Below, in pieces: positions 44,291 to 53,712 of a stretch of 62,628 nt of DNA. The notes beneath the pieces were generated by a model that was given only the letters and a program-made list of their open reading frames with translations, searched no databases and had not been told where the DNA came from. The DNA is from Brevundimonas sp. (GTDB lineage Bacteria > Pseudomonadota > Alphaproteobacteria > Caulobacterales > Caulobacteraceae). Both the position numbers and the translations under genes were made by a program. The DNA is taken from positions 1 through 62,628 of the forward strand of contig NZ_JAEMRD010000006.1 in NCBI RefSeq assembly GCF_016463485.1. Reading direction: 5' to 3'. Numbering within the stretch: the first letter of the stretch is position 1; the number at the start of each line of letters is the position of its first letter.

Positions 44291-45135
44291 CCGACGTCAC
44301 TGAACGTCATATCCTAGGCATCTCGGGCGGACGCGACAGTGCAGCTCTCGCGGTGCACATGCGGCAAACCCGTCCCGAACTGCAACTGGAATACTTCTTC
44401 ACCGATACCGGCAAGGAATTGCGTGAGGTCTACGACTTCCTGGACCGTTTGGAAGGTTTTCTGGGCCGTCCCATCGCCCGACTCAATCCGGATCGCGATT
44501 TCGATTTCTGGCTGGAAGAATACAACCACTTCCTGCCTTCCGCGCGCACGCGCTGGTGCACACGCCAGCTCAAGCTTAGACCGCTGGAAGACTGGCTGAA
44601 GCCCGACCTGGCCAAGGGTGTGAAGATCCACTCCTATGTCGCGATCCGATCGGATGAGCCACACCGCGACGGCTACCAGTCGACCCACCCAAATATGAAG
44701 GTGCACCTGCCCCTGCGCGAGGCGGGCATTGATCGTCGCGGCGTGATCGAGCTTCTGGAGAGCGCGGGAGTGGGCGAGCCCGCCTACTACCAGTGGCGAA
44801 CCCGATCGGGCTGCACCTTCTGCTTCTTCCAGCAGAAGATCGAATGGGTCCGGCTAATGAGCGCGGACCCGGACGCTTTTGCAGAGGCAAAGGCCTATGA
44901 GAAATCCGCGCTCGAACACGGATCACCCTTCACCTGGAGCCAAGGTGAAAGTCTCGATGACTTAGCCCGGCCAGAACGGGTGACCGAGATCGAGCGCGAC
45001 TATGAGGCGCGCAAGCGTCGCCTGATTAGTCGCCGCCGACCTAACCCTCTCGCCAGCCCGGAGACCGACCTCACCATCGACGACGTCTACGGGGTCGATG
45101 AAGCCTTCGCGAGCTGTGTGACCTGCCACAAATAG
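44287..45135 (+). CDS. sspD: SspD/DndC-like PAPS-reductase family protein
   Basis: This 282-residue adenine-nucleotide alpha-hydrolase has the PP-loop LGISGGRDSAALAVH and cysteines in RWCTRQLK, SGCTFCFFQQ and the C-terminal SCVTCHK, consistent with an iron-sulfur cluster as in DndC. It should activate the DNA backbone and insert sulfur delivered by SspA. It ends the sspABCD operon, and its stop codon abuts the convergent sspE stop with no intergenic DNA. Confidence 0.88.
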   Translation: MTDVTERHILGISGGRDSAALAVHMRQTRPELQLEYFFTDTGKELREVYDFLDRLEGFLGRPIARLNPDRDFDFWLEEYNHFLPSARTRWCTRQLKLRPLEDWLKPDLAKGVKIHSYVAIRSDEPHRDGYQSTHPNMKVHLPLREAGIDRRGVIELLESAGVGEPAYYQWRTRSGCTFCFFQQKIEWVRLMSADPDAFAEAKAYEKSALEHGSPFTWSQGESLDDLARPERVTEIERDYEARKRRLISRRRPNPLASPETDLTIDDVYGVDEAFASCVTCHK

Positions 45136-47451
45136 CTAGGGTTTCAGCCAATCGACGATGCGGTCGTAGGCGAGCTCGGCGATACGTGTCGAGCGCTGAT
45201 CGATCATCGCAAGCGACCACTCGCTGGGACAGCCGGCGATCGCCTTGCACATCCGCATGTAAGACGCGTTGCCCAGCACGCTCTCCGCACGCTTGCTGAC
45301 CGTTAGGCCCTTTCCGCCGAACGATCCGTAGATGGCTTCAGCTTGCTGAGGGGTTTCGGCGCACAGGTACTGGTAGATCAGACGCTTGTGATCCCATCCC
45401 TTATTGCTGAGCATGGTGTTTTCCGCGCTCGGCAGGAGGATAAGGTTGCCCAGCCGGTGAATGGTTTGAGGATCTTCGTAGATCGCGTCCTCCCAGTTCC
45501 CACTCTTCGGCGATTGGGGCGCGATGTGCTCGGCGGAGACATGGCTATCTGCGCCCCAAGCCCGGGTTTGGACCGTCGGCGCCAATCCCTTCGTGCCGCG
45601 AATGATCAAGCCAGCCGAAGAGGGATCGGCTGTGGCGTCGTCACTGGCGGCCAGAAGAAGGAACTTGGCGACGTCGCGTGACGCTTCGTAGACCGGTGAA
45701 CGGGCGGCGCTTTTGACCCAGGCGTCTCTGTCGGGGAAGGCCGCTGTCAACTTCGTCCACAGCATGCGTTTGTAGCCGCTCAGGGACACGGCGCCGAGCT
45801 GCTCCTTGGGATGCTTGGCAAGCGGCAAGATGCCGTCTGCCGACTGGCCGTTCCACATCACCGACCGATACACGGAATCGATGTTCTCAGTCGTCCGATA
45901 AGCCCCTCGCCACAGCATGGAGAAGGCCGTCGTGGCCCGCACGGCGCCTGCGAAATCTGCCTTACGTTGCTCGGCGACCTCAGGCCCTCCCTTACGATAC
46001 TCGTCATAGAAGCGAGACAGCGCCCCAACCGTGACGTTATGCTTCAGCGCCCGTAGCGCTTCGAAGCAGAACCCGGTCTCATCATCGAACTTGCCAAAGC
46101 CTTCCAACTCCGGGTCAGAGCTCGTGCTGGACCATCCGGTGCGCATGAAGGCAGTGAGGTTGGCCAGCGATTTGACCACGCCGCGTTGCTGCTCGAGTTC
46201 AAGCTTTTCGAAATACTCCCGCAGGTACCGTCGTTGATCGCTAAGGTTCTTGGGCAGTTTTTCGCCGGTCTCGGCCAGGGCGAACGGAATGAACAGCTCC
46301 ATGGTCGCCTTCTGACGGTCGCGGGCCTTATCGAAACCGTTGAGGTAGTCCTCAATCCTTTGCACCTGTTTGAAGGAAGGCGAGTCCTTGTAGGCGTGTA
46401 AGCCCTCAGCTTCGATGACCTTGGGCTTGAAAGTCTCAAAAGCCGTCAGCGGCTCGCCTGTCGTGTTCAGCGCCTCGAACATATCGAAGGCGTCGTCCTC
46501 GGAGCCTGTCGTTACGACTGTCAGCGCCATGCGGGTGTTGAAGTATTTGTGGAATACCAAGCTGCGCAGCAAAGCCGCGTAGGTCCCGAAATGAGCGTGG
46601 CCGGACTCCTGCGTCACGAACGAAACGACGGTGGCGGGCGGTGCAAAGCCCCACAGGGCCTTCATGAAGCTTTCGCTCTGTATTGCCTGTTGAATGTCTG
46701 GAAAATCGACGTCCGCTGGCCGCCGGTTCGTGAAGATGTTCAACTTCGACCGGATATAGCCAAACACCTCGGCAACCGACTCGTGGCCCGGCTCCGTCAG
46801 ACCTTCACTGTCGGTCAGAACGTATTTGAAAGCGTCGCCCGGACTGTCCTGAAGATGGTTGATGTAGCTCCAGATCAACCGGGCGACGGGCGAGTTGTAA
46901 TAGGCTTGCGAGCCCTTGGTCGACCAGACGTCGTCGTAGGCGCGAATGATCCGGGGATAGTAGCGATAGACTTCCGGGCTTCCGATGTTTTGATCCAGAA
47001 CGAAGGTTCCACGCAGCTCGGCGAGAACCCTCCGGGACTCGTCGCGGACCCATTCGAAGGCCTCACCCGTCTGTTTGGCGATCTTGGCCAGCAGGGCAGA
47101 CAAATGGGCGTGCATCGCCACATTCATCATCACGGCCGTACTGATCCGCTGCTGGCCGTCGATCAGCGTCATCACCCGCGGCGCCACTTCGGATTGATAG
47201 ACGGGCTGGACCGTTACGAGGTTCACGTCGTGGATCGCGATGATCGTGCCCAGGAAGCTGATCGCCGTCGGCCGCGTCATGAGGTGGGTCAGACCATTGA
47301 CGGCGTCATCGACCAGCCGGTCCACGTTGCGCTCGTCCCACGCATAGGAGCGCTGGTAGGCCGGGATGTAACAGCCCTGCCCCTGTGTGTTCAGGAACTG
47401 CCAAAGGTTCTCCGGCTTGGCCTTAAAAATCTGATCAATCTGCGCTGACAT
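45136..47451 (-). CDS. sspE: SspE-like phosphorothioate-sensing effector
   Basis: This 771-residue protein has an N-terminal DUF262 domain (YIPAYQRSYAWDERNVDRLV, TLIDGQQRIST) and a C-terminal DUF1524 HNH-type nuclease domain (SHVSAEHIAPQSPKSGNWED, LGNLILLPSAENTMLSNKGW). In the published Ssp system, SspE senses phosphorothioate on host DNA and uses its nickase to damage phage DNA. ATG 47451 follows AAGGGGACG. Convergent placement with sspABCD supports the identity. It is 110 bases downstream of the receiver-protein gene on the same strand. Confidence 0.88.
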   Translation of the reverse strand: MSAQIDQIFKAKPENLWQFLNTQGQGCYIPAYQRSYAWDERNVDRLVDDAVNGLTHLMTRPTAISFLGTIIAIHDVNLVTVQPVYQSEVAPRVMTLIDGQQRISTAVMMNVAMHAHLSALLAKIAKQTGEAFEWVRDESRRVLAELRGTFVLDQNIGSPEVYRYYPRIIRAYDDVWSTKGSQAYYNSPVARLIWSYINHLQDSPGDAFKYVLTDSEGLTEPGHESVAEVFGYIRSKLNIFTNRRPADVDFPDIQQAIQSESFMKALWGFAPPATVVSFVTQESGHAHFGTYAALLRSLVFHKYFNTRMALTVVTTGSEDDAFDMFEALNTTGEPLTAFETFKPKVIEAEGLHAYKDSPSFKQVQRIEDYLNGFDKARDRQKATMELFIPFALAETGEKLPKNLSDQRRYLREYFEKLELEQQRGVVKSLANLTAFMRTGWSSTSSDPELEGFGKFDDETGFCFEALRALKHNVTVGALSRFYDEYRKGGPEVAEQRKADFAGAVRATTAFSMLWRGAYRTTENIDSVYRSVMWNGQSADGILPLAKHPKEQLGAVSLSGYKRMLWTKLTAAFPDRDAWVKSAARSPVYEASRDVAKFLLLAASDDATADPSSAGLIIRGTKGLAPTVQTRAWGADSHVSAEHIAPQSPKSGNWEDAIYEDPQTIHRLGNLILLPSAENTMLSNKGWDHKRLIYQYLCAETPQQAEAIYGSFGGKGLTVSKRAESVLGNASYMRMCKAIAGCPSEWSLAMIDQRSTRIAELAYDRIVDWLKP

Positions 47452-47561
47452 ACCGTCCCCTTGCGGCCGGCGTCGCCGACTCGTTTTCCGATCATACTCG
47501 TTCTGGTCGATCCGGCAGTCCAATCCGGGCCGGAAATCCATGCCTCGCCGCTAGGGTCGGG

Positions 47562-49553
47562 TCAGGCAACCCCGTCACCGTCCGGAGGCGCGACCAAACC
47601 GTGACGGACCGCATCGGTTCGCCCGGCGCTTTCGCCTTCAGGTCGGTCTGTCAGATGAAGCAAGAACCCCGCCTTGCCCCAGTCACCGCGTTCGAGAGCC
47701 AGGCTTGGTTCCGGCTTGTTCCAGGCGATCAAGCCAATGATGACTTTTGCAGCTTCCGGGCCCGTCACGGCGTCAATCCTGGACCACTTTTCAGCGACAT
47801 TCTTCAGTGGAAGCCCGCGGGTCAAAACGGTCGTCAGGTCCGTGGTCCCGACAACGTGGCGATAGGCTCCACGACACTCCTGCGCCACCGCCTGTTCGCC
47901 GACGTTCCGAAGGGCGGCCTGCAGATCGTCCACGGCCGGCTCCGTCATCGCCAGACGCAAGAGCTGATTTTGCTGGGCGTCCCGCCCGACGAAACAGACA
48001 GCACCGTCCGCCAGGCCTCCAACCTGGATCTCTATCGGACGCTTATCGGCGCCCAGATAATAGGCCGCAACATCCACCTCGAAGGTCGCAGGCATAGCCG
48101 CCACAAGGCCGACGCGCCCGAGACCGGCCAGGACCTTCTGCTGTATTTCTATGGCGTGACCCTCTCGCAGGCGGGACACCGTTCGCAACACGCCATTCTG
48201 GGACGCGGTCTCGAGCTGCGCCCAGGAGACGGTTTCGACGTGTTTGTCATTCCAGCTTATCCAACGCCTTTCCCCCTCAATGGTGATGACCGAGGTGCGA
48301 GCATCGTTGCGATAGGTCCAATCCTTGACACCGAACTGGCGGATCTTCCCGACCAGCATCAACACCCGTGGCGCCGCATCTCGTTGGAGGTCGCAGGCCG
48401 GCGTGAGGACGAGCAGGACGCTATCGGGTTCTAGATCGACCAGCAGGTCGCGCTTCGCTGCTTCAACGCCGGCAGCGTCTTCTAGGCGGATGACGTCACC
48501 GAACGACACCAATCCCTGCTCGGACGACGGGAGCCGAAGGCGTTCCGTGTGTTGCGTCAGGGTCTTGGCGACGAGGCCCTGCAGTTCGGGAGACCCCGCG
48601 ATATAGGGGGCTGGATAGTCTGCGGCAGAAAATGAGTTGAGAGCCCGCGCCGCATCGATGATACCGGCCTCGCCTTCAATCTCATGGGCGAGCACCCTGT
48701 CGAAGACATCGACAAGATAGCTGCCGATGGGCTCGCCCTCCACTTCAAGCAGTAGCTGCTGGATCTGTCCTACGTCCGACAGCTTGAGGCGCCGGAATTG
48801 CGCCAGGGTCCGTCCTGCGGCTTGGGTCAAACCGGCATCGAGTGCGGCCACGAAGGCCCCGAGCTTTCGTGTATCCTCGACGTGAGCGGCTAATCTCTGA
48901 AGTTGCTGCTCGAGCCGTTCGCCTGCCTCGAGGTCGTCTTTGCGGATGATGCGAAACCCGCTGTCGAGCAGCCCGACCTCGTCTCTGAACTCGTCGCGGC
49001 GATCTTCAAGGGCGGCGCTGCGAGACATCAGGATGACGAGCGGATGCGGCAAGCCTCGCGCGTCGAGCGCCGCCTTCAGCGCCGATTTGGATGTCGTAAT
49101 CGCGGCGTCGTCCTGGGCGTTGCCGAGGAAGAGATCGATGAGAACGATATCGGCGCCCTGCAAGGGATCTGAGAACTCACGACCGGCCAAGACCACTTCC
49201 AGACCGAGCGCTTCAAGCTGCGCCTTGGCCAACTCGACGTAATGGGTGTCTGCGGCCTGGGCGGACACATAGGCGGCGAAAAGGGGCTCCAGAAGCTTCG
49301 GAAGCTCTTCGCGCAGCCCCCATAGAGCGGCGACAAACCCATCCCGAGACTTCAGCTCGTCGAGCCTCACCCCATCGAGCGACCCGAAAGCGTCGGCGAT
49401 CACCTTCCTGTGGGGACCCCAGTCATCTCCGAAAACTGCCCACTCGCCGGCCCCCGCCCCGATGTCTGAAGCGGTTGGAACGGGGTCGCAGGCGTCATCG
49501 ACAATCAGTGCGCGTCGAAGTTGCTTTGCTTCCAGCAGCTCATTCAAGCTCAT
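47562..49553 (-). CDS. Atypical receiver-domain protein with unknown effector
   Basis: This 663-residue protein begins with a receiver-like domain: acidic pair in RRALIVDDACD (about residues 14-24), phosphoacceptor Asp in ADIVLIDLFLG (about 138), a Ser in PLVILMSRSAA and Lys in FRIIRKDDL. Between the acidic pair and the acceptor Asp there are about 115 residues, far more than usual, so the fold has a large insertion. The C-terminal 430 residues match no domain I recognise. ATG 49553 overlaps the stop of the dual-GHKL gene, so the two form a pair resembling a two-component system. Confidence 0.75.
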   Translation of the reverse strand: MSLNELLEAKQLRRALIVDDACDPVPTASDIGAGAGEWAVFGDDWGPHRKVIADAFGSLDGVRLDELKSRDGFVAALWGLREELPKLLEPLFAAYVSAQAADTHYVELAKAQLEALGLEVVLAGREFSDPLQGADIVLIDLFLGNAQDDAAITTSKSALKAALDARGLPHPLVILMSRSAALEDRRDEFRDEVGLLDSGFRIIRKDDLEAGERLEQQLQRLAAHVEDTRKLGAFVAALDAGLTQAAGRTLAQFRRLKLSDVGQIQQLLLEVEGEPIGSYLVDVFDRVLAHEIEGEAGIIDAARALNSFSAADYPAPYIAGSPELQGLVAKTLTQHTERLRLPSSEQGLVSFGDVIRLEDAAGVEAAKRDLLVDLEPDSVLLVLTPACDLQRDAAPRVLMLVGKIRQFGVKDWTYRNDARTSVITIEGERRWISWNDKHVETVSWAQLETASQNGVLRTVSRLREGHAIEIQQKVLAGLGRVGLVAAMPATFEVDVAAYYLGADKRPIEIQVGGLADGAVCFVGRDAQQNQLLRLAMTEPAVDDLQAALRNVGEQAVAQECRGAYRHVVGTTDLTTVLTRGLPLKNVAEKWSRIDAVTGPEAAKVIIGLIAWNKPEPSLALERGDWGKAGFLLHLTDRPEGESAGRTDAVRHGLVAPPDGDGVA

Positions 49554-51931
49554 TGCTGGAGGTCCTGCGGCAGTTCCAGGACAAAGCGGTGGAGGCGCCG
49601 GGTTTCGGGATCCGGCTCCTCTTCGAGGCTGAGGCTTCCGCCGTGATGCTCGGCCGCTTCGCGGGCGATGAACAAACCCAAGCCACGCCTCCGCTTGGTG
49701 TCACGCAGCGAGAAGAAGAGTTGGAAGATCGCATCGCGGTTCTCGATCGCGACGCCTCTCCCGTTGTCCTCGAAGATCAATGTCGGCGGACCGCCGCTGA
49801 CGCTGATGCGGATTTCACGATCAAACGTCTCGCGCTTGCCCCGGATATCGAGCCAATAGACTGAGTTCGAGATCAAGTTCTCCAGGATCTGAACGATCAT
49901 GCCTTTGACAGCACGTACGCGTACCGGTCGCTCGGGCAGGTTGATGATCGCACGAATCCGGTGACGCTCGAATTGCGATGCGTGCGCCTCCACGGCGTCC
50001 TTAACGATTTCGTCGAGACTGAACAGTTCCGTGCGTTGCCGCCCGGAAACGCTCATGGGGTCCAACACGCGGACCCTCTTGTTGATGCTTTTCATCTCGG
50101 CCCGAAGGGTTGCGAACTGGCCCCTCAGGCGTACCGGCACATCGTCGCCTTTGAGCTTTTCCAAGGCCTTGAGCGCGTTTTCCGTAGACCGCGCCAGTTC
50201 GTGGGCCACTACCTCCACCATGAGACCCACGCCTGCCATCTCGACCATCTGGCGGCCTTCCTGCTCGACCTGCGCGATCCTCTCTCGCGCCTGGGCCGCG
50301 AACTGCGAGAATTCTCGGAGCGTCTGCTGGATATCCGCGATCGCAGTTTCAGCGTCAGGGGGGCTCAACTTCCGAATACGCGTCAGCGCGGTCCTGGCCC
50401 GATCTTCGAGGCCCGCTATCTGCTTTTGAGCGTCGCCAAGATCGATCTTTTGAGCTTTGTACTGTTTCTCCACATCACCGATCGCCCACCCAAGAGAGTC
50501 CTGGACGGCGTATCGCATGACCAAGAGGAGGACCTGCTGCTCGGGTGTGACCCGCAGACCTTCCCGGTTGGTCTGGTCGAGAAGGGCCGGGTTTCCGACC
50601 CTTGAGATCCGGGTCCGGCCGATGAACTGGGTCCGATTGAGCGTGTAACCCGAGCGACGCAGGGCGCGGCGGTCGAGCTCGAGCCAGTCGTCTTCCTCCT
50701 CGCCATAGGGGAAGACCCGAAAGAGATCGCGGAAGACGAAGATGCCCGACCATCGCTCCTGTTCCTCCCGGATAGAGAGTTTCTCCCCCGTGGCGTCTTT
50801 CAGTGGCAGTCGGCGACGGTTGAACCAGTGCGCTTCGAACGTGAAAGGGCCGACATTGACGAGCGCATCGTCGTCAATGTGATCGTCCTTACCGAGGATC
50901 GCGCCTTCGAGATCGCCTCGATTGAGCGTGATAGTTCGAGTCTCTCTGGGATGCGGAAAGCCCAAGTCGACGATGTCGGTCGTGATTTCGAGCTTCGGCT
51001 CTCCGTCTACGATGGTGTAGGTGCCGCTTACATGGGCATGCGCAGCGTCGAGAAGATCGCTCGGCATAGCGCGAACGGGCAACCGGTCGCCGTTCCAGAA
51101 GAGAGCGATGCGGGGACGCGCGCCGGAATCCTCAAAGGGGTCCGTCAGGCGCGAAAAATCCTGATCTCCCATCTCGGTCACGCGCGATTGCGACCAGTTT
51201 TCCGTGAGATCACTGATGATGATCGTGGTACCGGACCAAGACGCAGTCGGCTTGGCCCCTCCGACAGTCGGCTTGACGTCGATCTCGTCGAGCATGGCAT
51301 CGACAGTGTTGAAGCTTCTCCAGTTGATATCGAGCAGGTTCAGATGCTGTTCTTGCGTCTTCGCCGTCTCCACACGGAGTCGCTCGCCAAGCCGCATGGC
51401 AGACAGGCGCCCTATCCCCTTCTCGCCCAGGTACGGCGTCTTGCTCGCGCCTGACAAAAGCGCTGCATCAATCGCCTTCTTGCGCGAGCCGGTGCCGATG
51501 ACGAGGAAATTGTCCTCCAAGTCCTTCTCCGTCATCCCGTCGCCGGTGTCTTTCACCGTGATGGTGTTGAAGCGACGCATGCCTTCGGCGACGGCATCGG
51601 CGAGTTCGTCGGCCGTCGCGGCGCGCTCGATGAGCCGCCGGAATCCATTCCGCGCGTCGTCGGACGCGCTGTCGAGGATCTCCTCGTCGATCCTCTCCTT
51701 GAGATCGGCCAAATCCCTGTTGGCTGACGCCAGGGCGGAATCGATCTTTCCTGCAAGTTTGGCGAACCGCTGACCGGTCGCTTTGACCATGACAATGTCG
51801 AAATAGACCTCGACGCCATCCTTCGTCCCGGCGTCGAAACCGTTCTTGATGAGCTCGTAGAAAGCGATGATGTCGGAGCTGATGAGCTCGGACCCAAGCT
51901 CAAGGACGGTTCGCGCCGTTATTCGAAACAA
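49550..51931 (-). CDS. Dual-GHKL protein: Hsp90-like ATPase plus histidine-kinase module
   Basis: This protein of about 793 residues has two ATP-binding modules. The first is Hsp90/MORC-like, with ELIKNGFDAG, KDTGDGMTEKDLEDNF and GEKGIGRLSAMRLGE. The second is histidine-kinase-like, with a possible H-box VVAHELARSTENAL, N-box LENLISNSVYWL, G1 FEDNGRGV and G2 GLGLFIAREAAEHHGG. TTG 51931 is proposed as start because the family usually begins FRITARTVLELGSELISSD and AAGGA lies upstream; ATGs at 52015 and in the frame to 52033 are alternatives. No membrane segment is seen, so it is a soluble sensor. Confidence 0.8.
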   Translation of the reverse strand: MFRITARTVLELGSELISSDIIAFYELIKNGFDAGTKDGVEVYFDIVMVKATGQRFAKLAGKIDSALASANRDLADLKERIDEEILDSASDDARNGFRRLIERAATADELADAVAEGMRRFNTITVKDTGDGMTEKDLEDNFLVIGTGSRKKAIDAALLSGASKTPYLGEKGIGRLSAMRLGERLRVETAKTQEQHLNLLDINWRSFNTVDAMLDEIDVKPTVGGAKPTASWSGTTIIISDLTENWSQSRVTEMGDQDFSRLTDPFEDSGARPRIALFWNGDRLPVRAMPSDLLDAAHAHVSGTYTIVDGEPKLEITTDIVDLGFPHPRETRTITLNRGDLEGAILGKDDHIDDDALVNVGPFTFEAHWFNRRRLPLKDATGEKLSIREEQERWSGIFVFRDLFRVFPYGEEEDDWLELDRRALRRSGYTLNRTQFIGRTRISRVGNPALLDQTNREGLRVTPEQQVLLLVMRYAVQDSLGWAIGDVEKQYKAQKIDLGDAQKQIAGLEDRARTALTRIRKLSPPDAETAIADIQQTLREFSQFAAQARERIAQVEQEGRQMVEMAGVGLMVEVVAHELARSTENALKALEKLKGDDVPVRLRGQFATLRAEMKSINKRVRVLDPMSVSGRQRTELFSLDEIVKDAVEAHASQFERHRIRAIINLPERPVRVRAVKGMIVQILENLISNSVYWLDIRGKRETFDREIRISVSGGPPTLIFEDNGRGVAIENRDAIFQLFFSLRDTKRRRGLGLFIAREAAEHHGGSLSLEEEPDPETRRLHRFVLELPQDLQQ

Positions 51932-52036
51932 TTGATGGAATCCTTGAAGCGCGCGTGGTGCGACAAGGTTATCCGCGTCCGCCAGACAAACCAAGACAGG
52001 TGTTGGGACCCCCATCGAGTCGCCATGGCGCAAAGG

Positions 52037-52759
52037 CTAGATGCCCGTCAAAAAGCGCCGTATCGACGGGTCGTCGGCGAGGTCACCCAGATCCGCATCC
52101 AGTACCGTGGCAGGGTCCGCGCCGGCACTGAACGCGGCCCAGAACGGCGACCGGGCGCCGGGCTCGGCGTTCAGATAAAAGGAAAAGCCCTCCACCTCGA
52201 ACCGGTAGGCTTGGTTCGATTCCAGGGTGCAGGGGCTCGGCAGAACACTGACGAGCATTGGGGCGCCGGCCCGTTGACGAGACGTGCGGATGACCATCGT
52301 CGGGCACGGCGCGCCACCCCGAAACAAGGCAGCTTCGACCACAGCAAACGTTTGATCGGTTACCACCTCCACACGTTTCGGATCGGCCGCCCAGTGGCGC
52401 CACAGCACCGCATGGATGAAGAGGACGAGGTCTCTTCCACGAGGGTTGGCGACTGAAAATCCGTTTCCCGCTAGACGAGGCGATGAGCCAACGGACCGGA
52501 CGAAGCGCGCCGCCGCGTCATCGAAGCGTTCCGTGGCGTGCTCATGCTCGTGACAAAGGATGCGTCTGCTGATCTCGCCGGACTGGGATATCCGCGGCCG
52601 CCGGTCGTCCGGCTTCAGTACCAGGACGCTCTTCGCCAGGCCCCTGACCCGCCCGATCATCGATTTCGGCAGGAGGTGCGAGGCGGCCATGTCGGTTCGT
52701 CCGCAAATCAGGCAAGACGGCGTGGAGTTCTCGGGTGGATCAGCCTGCGATGGATGCAT
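52037..52759 (-). CDS. HNH-like zinc-binding protein
   Basis: This 240-residue protein has a C-x2-C followed by His-Leu-Leu-Pro (SCLICGRTDMAASHLLPKSM) and later ILCHEHEHATERFDDAAARF, a pattern like HNH/treble-clef nucleases though divergent. The C-terminal half is unassigned. It overlaps the MNT-HEPN gene upstream by 20 bases and is followed by the dual-GHKL gene, so it is probably part of that operon. A nuclease effector role is possible but not established. Confidence 0.65.
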   Translation of the reverse strand: MHPSQADPPENSTPSCLICGRTDMAASHLLPKSMIGRVRGLAKSVLVLKPDDRRPRISQSGEISRRILCHEHEHATERFDDAAARFVRSVGSSPRLAGNGFSVANPRGRDLVLFIHAVLWRHWAADPKRVEVVTDQTFAVVEAALFRGGAPCPTMVIRTSRQRAGAPMLVSVLPSPCTLESNQAYRFEVEGFSFYLNAEPGARSPFWAAFSAGADPATVLDADLGDLADDPSIRRFLTGI

Positions 52760-53651
52760 CGGTCTTCAGCGCGGCCAGGCGCTCTTGGCAAATCCGCTCT
52801 ACGATCTCACGCAAAACGCCGACCCGTTCGGTCAACCATACCAGCTCTTCGGCACTGATCTTGTAGTGCTTTGAGTACCGCGCCTTGACGTAGGCCTCGC
52901 GTAGCAATTCGAAGCAGCGGCGTTCAAACTTGGTCTCTCTCGGCCAGGCTTCCTCGAACCGGGTGTCGATCGCCTCAGCCTTCTTGCGCAGGAATGCGAG
53001 GTTGTGAGCCTTTCCGCTGTACAACGTCACGACCAACAGAACGCAGTGATACAGATGCTCACTGGCTTGATGGAGGTTGAACGCTGCGAGTTTAGGCTCG
53101 TCAGTGGCCATGCAGAAGGCGGCGACTTTCGTAAAGCTCGCTGAGCTCGCCATCCAATCGCGGAAGAACCCTTCCGCCTCGGCGAGCGCGACTTCGGCCT
53201 TGAGGTCCGCCGGCTGGTGCAGTTTCACGCCGGGCGTGTCGTAGAGCAGCACACCGTCACGAACGATGTCCGCGAAGAAGTATCGACCTCGGTCCAGTTG
53301 TTCGTTCACGTCCTCCAGACTGTGAACGATGATGCTGACGGGCGTGCGGATTTCGCCCTCGCCCGGCATTGTTCGGTTCTCTGCGTCGAACCAGAACTCG
53401 CCGTCGGTGAGGTCCTCGTGGTCCACCACGACCAGCAGGTCGAAGTCCGAGAAATACCGGCCCACAGGGTCATGCACCCAGTCGCCGCGGGCGTAGGAGC
53501 CATAGAGGATGATCTTGAGTATCTTGCCGTTCTTCAGGCGCGCGGCCCGACGCGTCGAGATCGCCTCCTCGAAAGAGGCCCGGATCACATCAACGACGTG
53601 ACGCAGCTCGGACTGCTTGCGCAGCGGCAGATGATCGAGGGTCTTCTTCAT
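52740..53651 (-). CDS. MNT nucleotidyltransferase-HEPN fusion protein
   Basis: This 303-residue protein has an N-terminal minimal nucleotidyltransferase domain (IILYGSYARGDW, YFSDFDLLVVVD) and a C-terminal HEPN domain (FNLHQASEHLYHCVLLVVTL, AYVKARYSKHYKIS). MNT and HEPN usually act as antitoxin and toxin, with the former modifying the latter; here both are in one chain. ATG 53651 (MKKTLD) has GGAGAG upstream. It overlaps the HNH-like gene and may open the operon that continues through the dual-GHKL, receiver and sspE genes. Confidence 0.8.
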   Translation of the reverse strand: MKKTLDHLPLRKQSELRHVVDVIRASFEEAISTRRAARLKNGKILKIILYGSYARGDWVHDPVGRYFSDFDLLVVVDHEDLTDGEFWFDAENRTMPGEGEIRTPVSIIVHSLEDVNEQLDRGRYFFADIVRDGVLLYDTPGVKLHQPADLKAEVALAEAEGFFRDWMASSASFTKVAAFCMATDEPKLAAFNLHQASEHLYHCVLLVVTLYSGKAHNLAFLRKKAEAIDTRFEEAWPRETKFERRCFELLREAYVKARYSKHYKISAEELVWLTERVGVLREIVERICQERLAALKTDASIAG

Positions 53652-53712
53652 CGTCGTCGAGTCTCTCCGATGGGGCGTCCGACTGCAAGCGCCCATAGGC
53701 TCGACCGGTCGC

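Noticed and set aside
38828..45135. Assignment of the desulfurase operon to the Dnd double-strand phosphorothioation system
   Set aside because: No DndB, DndD or DndE homologue is visible. The DUF4007 protein, the P-loop ATPase and the DUF262-DUF1524 effector fit the Ssp system instead.
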